Positions 1 to 6,881 of a stretch of 11,347 nucleotides of DNA are shown here, one piece after another. The number at the start of each line of letters is the position of its first letter. The first letter of the stretch is position 1. The notes under the pieces are model-generated. The model searched no databases. It was not told the origin of the DNA and worked only from the letters and a program-made list of their open reading frames with translations. The DNA is from Planctomycetota bacterium. Lineage in GTDB: Bacteria > Planctomycetota > Phycisphaerae > FEN-1346. Location: assembly GCA_026386995.1 (NCBI GenBank), contig JAPLMO010000349.1:1-11347 (forward strand). The letters run 5' to 3'. Made by a program: the position numbers and the translations under genes.

Positions 1-39
1 GGCCGGGCAATAACATTCAGCCGCCGCGCTTGTCGAAGA

Positions 40-53
40 GTCGCTTCGGCGAC
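40..53. other. Stable UUCG-loop hairpin upstream of the first gene
   Basis: A perfect 5 bp stem (GTCGC/GCGAC) closes a TTCG loop with the C-G closing pair of the very stable cUUCGg tetraloop class. It lies 24 bases before the ATG at 78. No T-tract follows, so it is not a classical intrinsic terminator. It could be the end of an upstream transcript or part of the leader of the downstream gene. A TAA at 11-13 (preceded by GCC GGG CAA) may be the end of an upstream gene, but too little sequence is present to judge. Confidence 0.35.
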
Positions 54-77
54 CGCGGCGCGTTAAGAGGTGTCGCG

Positions 78-1454
78 ATGAGAACTATAGCGCTCTTGCC
101 CGTCGTGCTCGTGCTTGCCGTGGGCATCGCCCAGGCCCGGAACGTCGACCTGGTCACGCTGCCTCCGCGCGACTCGGTGCAACTCACGATCTACAATTCC
201 GAGGACCTGACTCTGGTGCGCGAGACGCGGTCGATCACCTTCAAGAAGGGCGTCAACCGCATCGAGTTCTCGTGGGCCAACACGCTGATCGACCAGACGA
301 GCGCCTACTTCCGGCCCGTGGAACACGAGGGCGAGATCGAGGTGCTGGACACAACATTCCCCGCCGACCGGCCGCAGGTGCTCATCTGGAACATTGACTC
401 GAAGTTCGAGGGCCAGGTGAAGGTGGAGGTCTCGTACTTTACGTCCGGCATCTCGTGGAACGCCGACTACGTGATGATCACTGATGCGGCGGAGACGAAG
501 GCGGCCATCGACGGGTACGTGACGGTGGTCAACAACTCGGGCGAAGACTACGAGGGCGCCCAGGTGCGGCTGGTGGTGGGCGTGGTCAACCTGGTCGAGA
601 AGATCGCGCAACTGGCCCATGGGCCGATGCCGCGTTCGACGACGGCTCCGCCCGGCGGTCCTGCGGCCGACAGGACCCGCGGCATGCGCGAGGCCATTAC
701 CAAGGGCGAGGATGGGGGAATGGGTGGCAGCGGCGGCGGTGCCTTCTTCGGCGCGGCCAAGGCCCCATCGATCGTCAAGGAGGGCCTCTCGGAGTACTTC
801 ATCTTCACGGTCGAGGGGCAGCAGACCGTCAAGAACCAGTGGTCGCAGCGGATGGTGTCGTTCCGGACGCGCGACGTGCCTTTCGAGATTCTCTACCGCT
901 ACCGCCCGCACCAGTACGGCCCGAAGCCCGTCCGGTTCTTCATCCTCGCCAACGACGTGGAGCATAAGATGGGCGAATCGCCGCTGCCGGACGGCACGAT
1001 CCGCGTGTTCCGCGAGAACGGGCGGGAGGGCCTGTCGTTCTTTACCGCCCAGGGAACCAAGTACATCCCCATCAAGGAAAAGATCGAGTTGAACGTCGGG
1101 CAGGATAACCAGATCGTGTACGAGCGCGTGGTGCTGGACCTCTCGCACCAGAACTTCCTCTATGATGAGACCGTGCATCCGACGCCGCCGGTCATCGGCT
1201 GGGACGAGACGCGGAAGTGGCAGGAGGAGATTCGCAACTACCGCGCCAAGCCCATCAAAATGGAGATACGGCACGTCCTGGCGGGCGACGTGAAGTTCTC
1301 TATGCAGGGTCCCGCGGTGAAACTCTACGACTTCCACACGCCGGAGTACGTCCTTGAGTTGGGGGCGGGGCAGAAGCAGAAGTGGCCCTCGGAAGGAACG
1401 TTCCACCTCCAAGTGAACCAGAAACAGGACCGCGTTAGCCTTGCCATGCAGTGA
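78..1454 (+). CDS. Secreted DUF4139-type protein of unknown function
   Basis: This encodes 458 residues. I chose ATG 78 because AGAGG at 66-70 sits 7 bases upstream and the protein then opens with a signal peptide (MRTIALLPVVLVLAVGIAQA), predicted to be cut near residue 20. A TTG at 30 would bury the signal peptide. After a beta-rich N-terminal part (about 30-120), the stretch SGISWNADYVMIT (123-135) and the following IDGYVTVVNNSGEDYEGAQVRLV (144-166) match the conserved core of DUF4139, a domain common in secreted bacterial proteins and without an assigned activity. Residues about 185-230 are a Pro/Gly/Ala-rich low-complexity linker, followed by a second beta-rich half. There is no membrane segment besides the signal. 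I infer an exported structural or adhesive beta protein; no catalytic motif is visible. It precedes lysA, which has its own promoter, so the two are probably transcribed separately. Confidence 0.75.
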   Translation: MRTIALLPVVLVLAVGIAQARNVDLVTLPPRDSVQLTIYNSEDLTLVRETRSITFKKGVNRIEFSWANTLIDQTSAYFRPVEHEGEIEVLDTTFPADRPQVLIWNIDSKFEGQVKVEVSYFTSGISWNADYVMITDAAETKAAIDGYVTVVNNSGEDYEGAQVRLVVGVVNLVEKIAQLAHGPMPRSTTAPPGGPAADRTRGMREAITKGEDGGMGGSGGGAFFGAAKAPSIVKEGLSEYFIFTVEGQQTVKNQWSQRMVSFRTRDVPFEILYRYRPHQYGPKPVRFFILANDVEHKMGESPLPDGTIRVFRENGREGLSFFTAQGTKYIPIKEKIELNVGQDNQIVYERVVLDLSHQNFLYDETVHPTPPVIGWDETRKWQEEIRNYRAKPIKMEIRHVLAGDVKFSMQGPAVKLYDFHTPEYVLELGAGQKQKWPSEGTFHLQVNQKQDRVSLAMQ

Positions 1455-1486
1455 CCGGCCTGCCGCGTGGTTGCCGTCGCGTTTGC

Positions 1487-1515
1487 TTGACACCCTTCCG
1501 CCGTGCGCCTAGACT
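1487..1515 (+). promoter_or_regulatory. Sigma70-like promoter of lysA
   Basis: A perfect TTGACA -35 box (1487-1492) is followed by a 17-base spacer and TAGACT (1510-1515, four of six matches to TATAAT). The predicted transcription start is near 1522, giving a leader of about 35 bases before the ATG at 1557. This promoter also argues against the longer GTG start at 1503, which would lie inside it. Confidence 0.6.
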
Positions 1516-1556
1516 ACCCGTTCCTTGTAAGCGGCATCTATGCCAGAGGGACGGCC

Positions 1557-2849
1557 ATGGACCTTTTCAAGTACCGCGGCGGGCGGCTCTACTGTGAAGA
1601 CGTGGCGGTGGCGGACCTCGCGGGCCGCTACGGCACGCCGCTTTATGTTTACAGCGCGGGGACGCTCCGTCGCCACTATCGGCGTCTTGCGGCGGCGTTC
1701 GCGCCCCTGAACCCCCTCATCTGCTACTCCGTGAAGGTCTGCTCGAACATCCACATCCTGGGCCTCCTGGCCGGGGAGGGGAGCGGCTTCGACATCGTCA
1801 GCGGCGGCGAACTCTTTCGCGTGATCGCCGCCGGCGGCGACCCGTCGCGATGCTGCTACGCCGGCGTCGCCAAGACCGACGCCGAGATCCGCTTCGCCCT
1901 CGAAAAGGGCATTCGCTTCTTTAACGTCGAGAGCGAGGCGGAACTGGAGAACCTCGCGCGACTGGCCGCCGAGATGGGCAAGCACCCCCGCGCGGCCCTC
2001 CGCATCAACCCCGACGTAGACCCCAAGACGCATCGCCACATGGCCACCGGCAAGAAGGAAACCAAGTTCGGCGTGGACCTGGAGCGGGCCGAGCGCGTGT
2101 TCCGCTCGTTCGCCGCCTCGCCCGGCGCCAGTCACGTGGCGCTGGAAGCGGTGCACCTGCACATCGGCTCGCAGATTACGACCGTCGAGCCGTACGTCCA
2201 GGCGGTCACAAAGGCGCTTGCCCTGGCGCGGACGCTTCGCGGGGCTGGCCTGGCGATCACGGCCCTGGACATCGGCGGCGGGTTTGCCGCCGATTACGAG
2301 ACCGGCGACGCCCTCGATGCTGAAATGTTCGCCAAGGCCCTCGTGCCGCTCCTGGCGGGGGCGGGCCTGGAGATCATCATGGAGCCGGGCCGCTTCATCG
2401 CCGGCAACTCGGGCATCCTCGTCACGCAGGTCCAGTACCTGAAGGCGGGCGGCGAGCGCAAGTTCGTCCTTGTCGACAGCGGCATGCACCACCTCATCCG
2501 GCCCGCCCTGTACGGGTCGTACCACCACATCTGGCCGGTGGACCCCGGCCCGAAGTTCGAGCCGCGCCATCGCACGCGCGACGAAGTGTTCCAGGGGATG
2601 GAACTGGTGGACGTCGTGGGCCCGATCTGCGAGTCGACGGACTTTTTTGCCCGCGACCGCCACCTGCCGCCCGCGAAGCGCGGCGACCTCCTGGCGGTCT
2701 TCAGCGCCGGGGCCTATGGCATGACGATGGCGTCGGAGTATAACTCCTTCCCGCGCCCGGCCGAGGTGCTGGTCGAGGGCAAGGAGGCCCGCCTCATCCG
2801 CCGCCGGGGAACCTACGAGGACCTCATCGCACCCGAAAAAGACGTGTGA
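1557..2849 (+). CDS. lysA: Diaminopimelate decarboxylase
   Basis: A 430-residue PLP enzyme that converts meso-diaminopimelate to L-lysine in the last step of the lysine pathway, in the cytoplasm. It is a fold-type III (alanine racemase-like) barrel plus C-terminal beta domain. Visible motifs in order: YSVKV with the PLP lysine K60; HIGSQ (202-206); the glycine loop DIGGGF (238-243) that holds the PLP phosphate; EPGR (276-279); CES (358-360), the conserved Cys-Glu of the neighbouring subunit's active site; and AYGMTMASEYN (386-396) with the substrate-site tyrosine Y387. Length is typical for the family. ATG 1557 is preferred because AGAGGG (1545-1550) lies 6 bases upstream and the promoter sits upstream of it; the in-frame GTG at 1503 falls before the predicted transcription start. 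The HIGSQ and CES motifs favour DAP decarboxylase over carboxynorspermidine decarboxylase. It converges with the GH10-like gene on the other strand, with a hairpin repeat between the two. Confidence 0.95.
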   Translation: MDLFKYRGGRLYCEDVAVADLAGRYGTPLYVYSAGTLRRHYRRLAAAFAPLNPLICYSVKVCSNIHILGLLAGEGSGFDIVSGGELFRVIAAGGDPSRCCYAGVAKTDAEIRFALEKGIRFFNVESEAELENLARLAAEMGKHPRAALRINPDVDPKTHRHMATGKKETKFGVDLERAERVFRSFAASPGASHVALEAVHLHIGSQITTVEPYVQAVTKALALARTLRGAGLAITALDIGGGFAADYETGDALDAEMFAKALVPLLAGAGLEIIMEPGRFIAGNSGILVTQVQYLKAGGERKFVLVDSGMHHLIRPALYGSYHHIWPVDPGPKFEPRHRTRDEVFQGMELVDVVGPICESTDFFARDRHLPPAKRGDLLAVFSAGAYGMTMASEYNSFPRPAEVLVEGKEARLIRRRGTYEDLIAPEKDV

Positions 2850-2880
2850 GGGCGAGTTCGCCGCGAGAGCCTCGATGGCC

Positions 2881-2939
2881 GTAGCGCGGGGGTTTATCCC
2901 CCGCGTTTTCTTTGCGCGGGGCACAAGGCCCCGCGCTAC
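2881..2939. repeat. REP/BIME-like compound hairpin repeat, copy 1
   Basis: This 59 bp element consists of two 25-base arms around a 9-base T-rich spacer. The left arm (2881-2905) begins GTAG and forms a hairpin with a TTTAT loop. The right arm (2915-2939) is a different hairpin (CGCGGGGC/GCCCCGCG stem) ending in CTAC, so on the - strand it too begins GTAG. A GTAG tetranucleotide directly before a GC-rich hairpin, in inverted pairs, is the hallmark of REP/BIME elements mobilised by RAYT (Y1) transposases; assigning this element to that class is an inference. Both arms recur exactly, in reverse-complement arrangement, at 5246-5303. The last GTAG supplies the TAG stop of the GH10-like gene. Confidence 0.85.
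2885..2913 (+). terminator. Likely intrinsic terminator of lysA, made from a repeat hairpin
   Basis: CGCGGGGG (2885-2892) and CCCCCGCG (2898-2905) form an 8 bp GC-only stem with a TTTAT loop, followed by TTTTCTTT (2906-2913). It starts 36 bases after the lysA stop. The hairpin is the left arm of the compound repeat at 2881-2939, and the T-tract lies in that repeat's spacer. The sister copy at 5246-5303 has a GC-rich spacer and no T-tract there. Confidence 0.6.
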
Positions 2940-5134
2940 TTGCCCCCCGCGGGCGGCAGCAAAATCTCAAACGCGCTTGCGCCTTCGCGGCCCAGGTGTA
3001 CCTCGGCCGTTGCCTTGCGGGCGCCTTGGCGCACCGTAATACGATAAGTCCCGAAGAACGCCCGCACGCCGATCCGGCCGTCGGGGCCCGTACGGCCTGC
3101 GGCGTCGGTCCGCCAGAGGTGATTGATGAGCCGCTCCAGGACCTTGTAGGCGGGCTTCGCCGACAGGTCGGCCTTGAGGAGGCCCGCCGGGGCGTTCCTC
3201 AGGGCGAACCGGTCCGAGAGGTCCCACCACGTGATGCTCTCGACCTTGGGATACGCGAAGGCCGCCGTGTAGAAGTGCCGCACGGCCTCGGCCTGTTCGG
3301 CCTCGTCCTCCGGGCCGCCGACGACGGCCACGCCGGTCACATGAACGGGCAGGCCCGCCGAGGCGGCCGCATCGAGGTTCTTTCGCACGAGGTCCATCGG
3401 CCATGCGCCGTCGTACTGGCAGGCCGCCAGGCCGATGCCGTCCAGCCGCACGCCCGATGCCGACAGTTGCCGGGCGGCCTCGGCCAGCGGCGCGGCATCG
3501 CCGCCGCCCACCAGCAGTTGGCCGCGCGGTGACGCTTCCCGGGCCCACCGCAGCGCGTCGGACGGCTCGATCAGGACCGTGGCGACGCGCGGCGCGGGCG
3601 CCGGCCGCTCCACGGCGTCCCAGAGGTCCACCGTATTGCGGAAGTGCTGGACGACTTGGCGGATGTGGTCCTGGACGGCGCTGCGGACCTGGGGTACGTC
3701 GAGTTCCTCGACCCATCGGGGCACGGCCTCGCCCCAGACGAGTGCATGGCCGCGCACCTGGATGTGGTGTTCGCGGCACCAGGCGACGGCGGCGTCGGCC
3801 CCCTCGTAATCCGGCCGGCCCTTGTACCGCTCCATCGCCGACCAGTAGAGCGGCACGACGGCCAGGTTGAAGAGGTCGCGGAACCGGCGCTCGTACAGGG
3901 CGTTCTTCTTGTCGTCGTCCCAGCGGCGGAAGGCGAAGAGGTTGCACCCGAAAAGGAAGTCGTGGCCGGTCTGGACGATCTCGACCTCGGCCGCGCCGAC
4001 GGGGTTGCCCTAGGCGTCGACGACGCGCAGGGCCATGTCTCGCTGCCTGAAGTTGCGGATGTCGTTCTCGAACCGCGCCGCAAGGACCCGCTCGTTCTCC
4101 ACGCGGGTGGCCAGGCGGCGGGTCTCGGCCAGCAGGCCGGCGAGCCGGACGACCGCGGCGGCGGCCTCGCGCCGGCGTGGCGCGTCGCCGCCGAGGATCT
4201 CCCAGACGTGGTGCCCTTTCGCCATGGCGCCGACCATCTTTTCGGTTTCCTCGGCGAGGACTTCCGAGAAGCCGCGGGCCGCCTCGACGGCCGCCTTGCG
4301 GGCTTCCTGGACGGTCTCCACGTCCCACGTGTCGCGGCCAACCTCGCGCCAGAACGCCGCCATGGCGTCGAAGAACCGCCCCCCTTGGGCCCGCGCGCCT
4401 TCGTACTCGGCGAACGTGACGTACCCTTCCGGCGCCTGCGCCAGCCGCGCCAGCGCCCCCTGGAGTTCCTCCTCCAGTTCCGCGAGTTGCTTCGAGAGGT
4501 GCGACGCCGTCTCCGCCCGCTCGCCGATGGTCAGCGGCTCGTCGATGCGGCACAGCCGCGCGAGCGGCTCCGGCACGGTCGCCTGGTGCTGCACCTCCAG
4601 CGGCTGGTCTTTTTCGTCGGCCACGCGGACGCTTACCGCCCAGTCGCCCACGTAGTTGACCACCCGGACGAGCATCCGGTGCCAACCCTTCGCCAACTGC
4701 ACTTTCACGCGGTCCTGGTCCGGCGTCCAGATGCGGCGGACGACGTTGGAGTGGACGACGCGGCCGTCGATTTCCACACGCACGGCGTCGTCGCTTCCGA
4801 TGCGCAGGGTGTACTCTCCGGCGGCGGGCGCCTCGAAGAACGTCGCCACCAGCACGGTGCCCGCGGGCGGCTTGGGGTAAAGCTCGCGGAGGTTCAGGCG
4901 GCCCTCCGGTTCCGCTTCAACAGGCAGCCAGATGCACCCGGTGGCATAGAGGCCGGGGTAGGCCGCAAAGTTCTCGCCCAGGGCCGGCACGTCCAGGCTC
5001 GTTGCCTCGAAGGGCGCCGAGATTACCCAGTCGCGAAGGAACCCCCCCGTGCCGCGCGCCGCGCATGGCGCCGCGCCTGCCGCGAGCGACGCGGCGGCCA
5101 GGACCATCGCCAGGATGTGTCGGCGGACATGCAT
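2936..5134 (-). pseudogene. Secreted GH10-like protein gene with an in-frame TAG and altered catalytic sites
   Basis: One - strand frame spans 732 codons plus stop, interrupted by TAG at 4012-4010 (codon 375). The frame continues unbroken on both sides and the protein signal runs straight across, so I treat it as one gene with a nonsense change (for example CAG or AAG to TAG) rather than two genes. Residues 1-26 are a signal peptide. About 60-172 resembles a PA14-like, carbohydrate-binding beta module (GSDDAVRVEIDGRVV, then LAKGWHRMLVRVVN). About 200-360 is mostly helical. From about 365 the GH10 (xylanase-type) part begins: HDFLFGCN (391-398), VRGHALVWGEAVPRW (460-474) and a C-terminal ITWWDLSD (634-641) with AGLLKADLSAKPAY. 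The acid/base motif, normally WDVVNE, reads WDAVER (505-510), and the nucleophile motif, normally like ITELD, reads VTGVA (599-603). Both catalytic glutamates therefore appear lost. The annotated stop comes from a repeat. A truncated product of 374 residues would lack the GH10 domain. A sequencing error at the TAG is possible, but it would not explain the catalytic changes. Confidence 0.75.
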
Positions 5135-5215
5135 CAGGTCTTCTTAGAATAGGGATCGTAAGGTTAAACACAAGGGGCGACGGAAGGTTGCGGCGGGCGC
5201 CCCAACTGCCTTTCA

Positions 5216-5242
5216 TGTAGGGTGGATACTACGCACCCACGC
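5216..5242 (+). repeat. Second GTAG-headed repeat family, left copy
   Basis: This 27-base unit begins T-GTAG-GGTGG and ends GCACCCACGC. Its reverse complement recurs at 5371-5397 with 24 of 27 positions identical, all three differences being transitions. In this copy the changes weaken the internal hairpin. Together the two copies enclose the compound repeat at 5246-5303. Confidence 0.75.
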
Positions 5243-5245
5243 GCC

Positions 5246-5303
5246 GTAGCGCGGGGCCTTGTGCCCCGCGTAGGGCGGCGCGGGGGATAAACCCCCGCGC
5301 TAC
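5246..5303. repeat. REP/BIME-like compound hairpin repeat, copy 2
   Basis: This 58 bp element is the reverse complement of 2881-2939 with both 25-base arms identical (5246-5270 matches 2915-2939; 5279-5303 matches 2881-2905). The spacer differs completely: 8 GC-rich bases here against 9 T-rich bases there. It lies between the GH32 gene and the GH10-like gene. The 266-base gap around it (5135-5400) holds only this element, the flanking 27-base pair and the leader of the GH10-like gene; I see no small ORF or RNA gene in the remainder. Confidence 0.85.
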
Positions 5304-5370
5304 AATCTAAGAGCGGCCCACGCTTGAATTCTCGAACGGTTGCCCTGGCCCAAGTGGCGTTGTAGTAACA

Positions 5371-5397
5371 GCGTGGGTGCATAGCACCCACCCTACA
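5371..5397 (-). repeat. Second GTAG-headed repeat family, right copy
   Basis: Read on the - strand this begins T-GTAG-G and then forms a perfect 8 bp hairpin, GTGGGTGC-TAT-GCACCCAC (5391-5373). It is the inverted partner of 5216-5242. It ends three bases after the GH32 stop codon (5403-5401), so the hairpin may stabilise or end the GH32 transcript, although no T-tract follows. Confidence 0.75.
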
Positions 5398-5400
5398 GGT

Positions 5401-6849
5401 TCATTGCGCAGCCCACGCCGACTTCAGCGTGAACACCTGGAGCGACACGATCTTCGCCGTGCCGCCCGTCGCGTAGACCGCCAGCGATTTCTCCGCCGGC
5501 TTCGGCAGGAAGCACGAGGTCATTGCCGCGCGGCCGTCGTTGCCGAAGACTTCCAACGACGTGCGGTCGACGAGGATCTGAAGTTTGATGCGGCCGCCGA
5601 CCGGCGGCAGTTCCACCTCGCGACCGAGGCACGCGAGGCGCTTGTCCTTGGCCGTCCACGCGACTGCCTCGCCGCGAATCTTGAAGCCCACCTCGGCGGC
5701 GTCGCCGGCCTCGATCTCGGCGCGGATGTCAAAGAGGTCGCCCGAGAGGTTCGCCAGCAGGTTTGTGTCGGGCCTGAGCGCCTCGTTCTTCCATGCGTGC
5801 TCCTTCTCGTGCAGCAGGTCGAGTTCCTTGGCCGGCGTGCGGCAGATTCGTAGCCCCTCCGGGAAGGTCCGCAGCCGCATCTCGCACGGGAAACTCATCT
5901 GCTGGTTGAAAGGCATGCCGGGGTACTTGCCGCCGTTCATCCAGGCGATCTGGATGCGCCGGCCGTCGCTCTCGGGGATGTCGCTGTACGACTGGACGGC
6001 GTAATAGTTCTTCCCCCAGTCGGCCTGCTGCAACTCCTGCTCGGGGGTGAACTTGTGGCCGTCGAACGAGCCGACGAGGTACTTGCCGTTGGCGGCGGTC
6101 CAGACCCACTTCTTGTTCGTCTTCTGGCCGTTGACCGGCATCTCGAAGAAGTCGGGACACTCGCCGCAGCCGGGAACGTCCATGTCCTGAAGGTGCGTCC
6201 ATGCCTTCAGGTCCGGCGATGAGAAGAATGCGAACGTGTTCTTGTCCTTGAAGAGCGCCATGATCCACTGCTTCGTGGGGGCGTGCCAGACGACCTTCGG
6301 GTCGCGGTTGCCGCCGATGATATGGGGCAGGACGGGGTTCTTCTCGTACTTGGTGAACGTGCGGCCGCGGTCGGTCGAGTACGCGATGCACTGGGTGAAC
6401 GGGCGGCCCTTGGATTCCGGCGACGTGCCGCCCGCAGCCGTGTAGATGGCAACGATCGTCTTTTCGTCGCCCTTCTGGAAGCCGGCGGTGTTCTCCCAGT
6501 CGACGACGGCCGAGCCGGAGAATATCGTGCCCATCGCATCGGGTTCGATGGCGTTTTCGATCTGCTGCCAGTGCACCAGGTCCGTGCTGACGGCGTGGCC
6601 CCATGTCATGTTGCCCCACTTGATCCCCTTGGGGTTGTGCTGGAAGAACAGGTGGTATTCGCCCTTGTAGAAGACGAGACCGTTGGGGTCGTTCGTCCAG
6701 TTTTTCATGGGCGTGAAGTGGAACTGCGGCCGGTAGGCCTCGTCGTAGAGTTTGTCGACGGACACGGCGAGCGGGGCGTCGTCCGCAGCCGCGCGAGCGG
6801 TGGCTGTGAGGGCGAGGAAGATCGAAAGTGCCAGGAACATCCGGAGCAT
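5401..6849 (-). CDS. Secreted GH32 fructan hydrolase (levanase/inulinase/invertase type)
   Basis: 482 residues. ATG 6849 is chosen because an AAGGGG ribosome site lies about 9 bases upstream and the protein then opens with a signal peptide (MLRMFLALSIFLALTATARA); the longer frame to 6963 runs into the agmatinase gene. GH32 enzymes cleave beta-fructosyl bonds in sucrose, inulin or levan. The three catalytic motifs are intact: WTNDPNG (51-57) with nucleophile D54; NRDP (181-184) with transition-state aspartate D183; and ECPDFFE (230-236) with acid/base E230. The N-terminal part fits the five-bladed propeller. About 340-482 is the C-terminal beta-sandwich, including LVDRTSLEVFGNDGR (426-440), typical of GH32C. 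Export suggests action on external or periplasmic fructan; the exact substrate cannot be read from sequence. It starts 32 bases after the agmatinase stop on the same strand, so it may be co-transcribed despite the unrelated pathway. Confidence 0.93.
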   Translation of the reverse strand: MLRMFLALSIFLALTATARAAADDAPLAVSVDKLYDEAYRPQFHFTPMKNWTNDPNGLVFYKGEYHLFFQHNPKGIKWGNMTWGHAVSTDLVHWQQIENAIEPDAMGTIFSGSAVVDWENTAGFQKGDEKTIVAIYTAAGGTSPESKGRPFTQCIAYSTDRGRTFTKYEKNPVLPHIIGGNRDPKVVWHAPTKQWIMALFKDKNTFAFFSSPDLKAWTHLQDMDVPGCGECPDFFEMPVNGQKTNKKWVWTAANGKYLVGSFDGHKFTPEQELQQADWGKNYYAVQSYSDIPESDGRRIQIAWMNGGKYPGMPFNQQMSFPCEMRLRTFPEGLRICRTPAKELDLLHEKEHAWKNEALRPDTNLLANLSGDLFDIRAEIEAGDAAEVGFKIRGEAVAWTAKDKRLACLGREVELPPVGGRIKLQILVDRTSLEVFGNDGRAAMTSCFLPKPAEKSLAVYATGGTAKIVSLQVFTLKSAWAAQ

Positions 6850-6881
6850 GGGCTTTTCCCCTTCTTGGGAGTACGGACGCG

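Noticed and set aside
63..1493. Long - strand open frame opposite the DUF4139 gene
   Set aside because: It is the antisense of a clear coding gene in GC-rich DNA, where stop codons are rare. The translation is Arg/His/Leu-rich with no family motif or signal.
1503..1556. GTG 1503 as the lysA start
   Set aside because: It lies between the -35 and -10 boxes of the promoter, whereas ATG 1557 has a good ribosome site and gives the usual N-terminus.
1509..2924. Long - strand open frame opposite lysA
   Set aside because: lysA has every catalytic motif on the + strand; the antisense product is low-complexity and has no recognisable domain.
2936..3856. GH10 part as an independent gene starting at GTG 3856
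   Set aside because: The start would fall inside the first GH10 strand and drop the conserved HDFLFGCN. The upstream 51 codons are in frame and protein-like, so it is the continuation of the interrupted gene.
4010..4012. TAG decoded as pyrrolysine or by programmed readthrough
   Set aside because: No enzyme family with a known pyrrolysine site matches, and no stimulatory structure is evident. The lost catalytic residues point to decay instead.
3644..5152. 502-residue + strand open frame across the GH10-like gene
   Set aside because: The - strand frame carries the signal peptide and GH10 motifs. The + frame is a composition shadow, and its length does not rescue it.
5146..5173. Promoter for the GH10-like gene (TTGTGT, 16 bases, TATTCT on the - strand)
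   Set aside because: Both boxes are weak, and the implied start would leave only about 5 bases before ATG 5134.
2881..5303. Composite transposon carrying the GH10-like gene between inverted repeats
   Set aside because: No transposase gene is inside and I see no target duplication at the outer borders (GATGGCC on the left, AATCTAA on the right). Two independent REP-like insertions are simpler.
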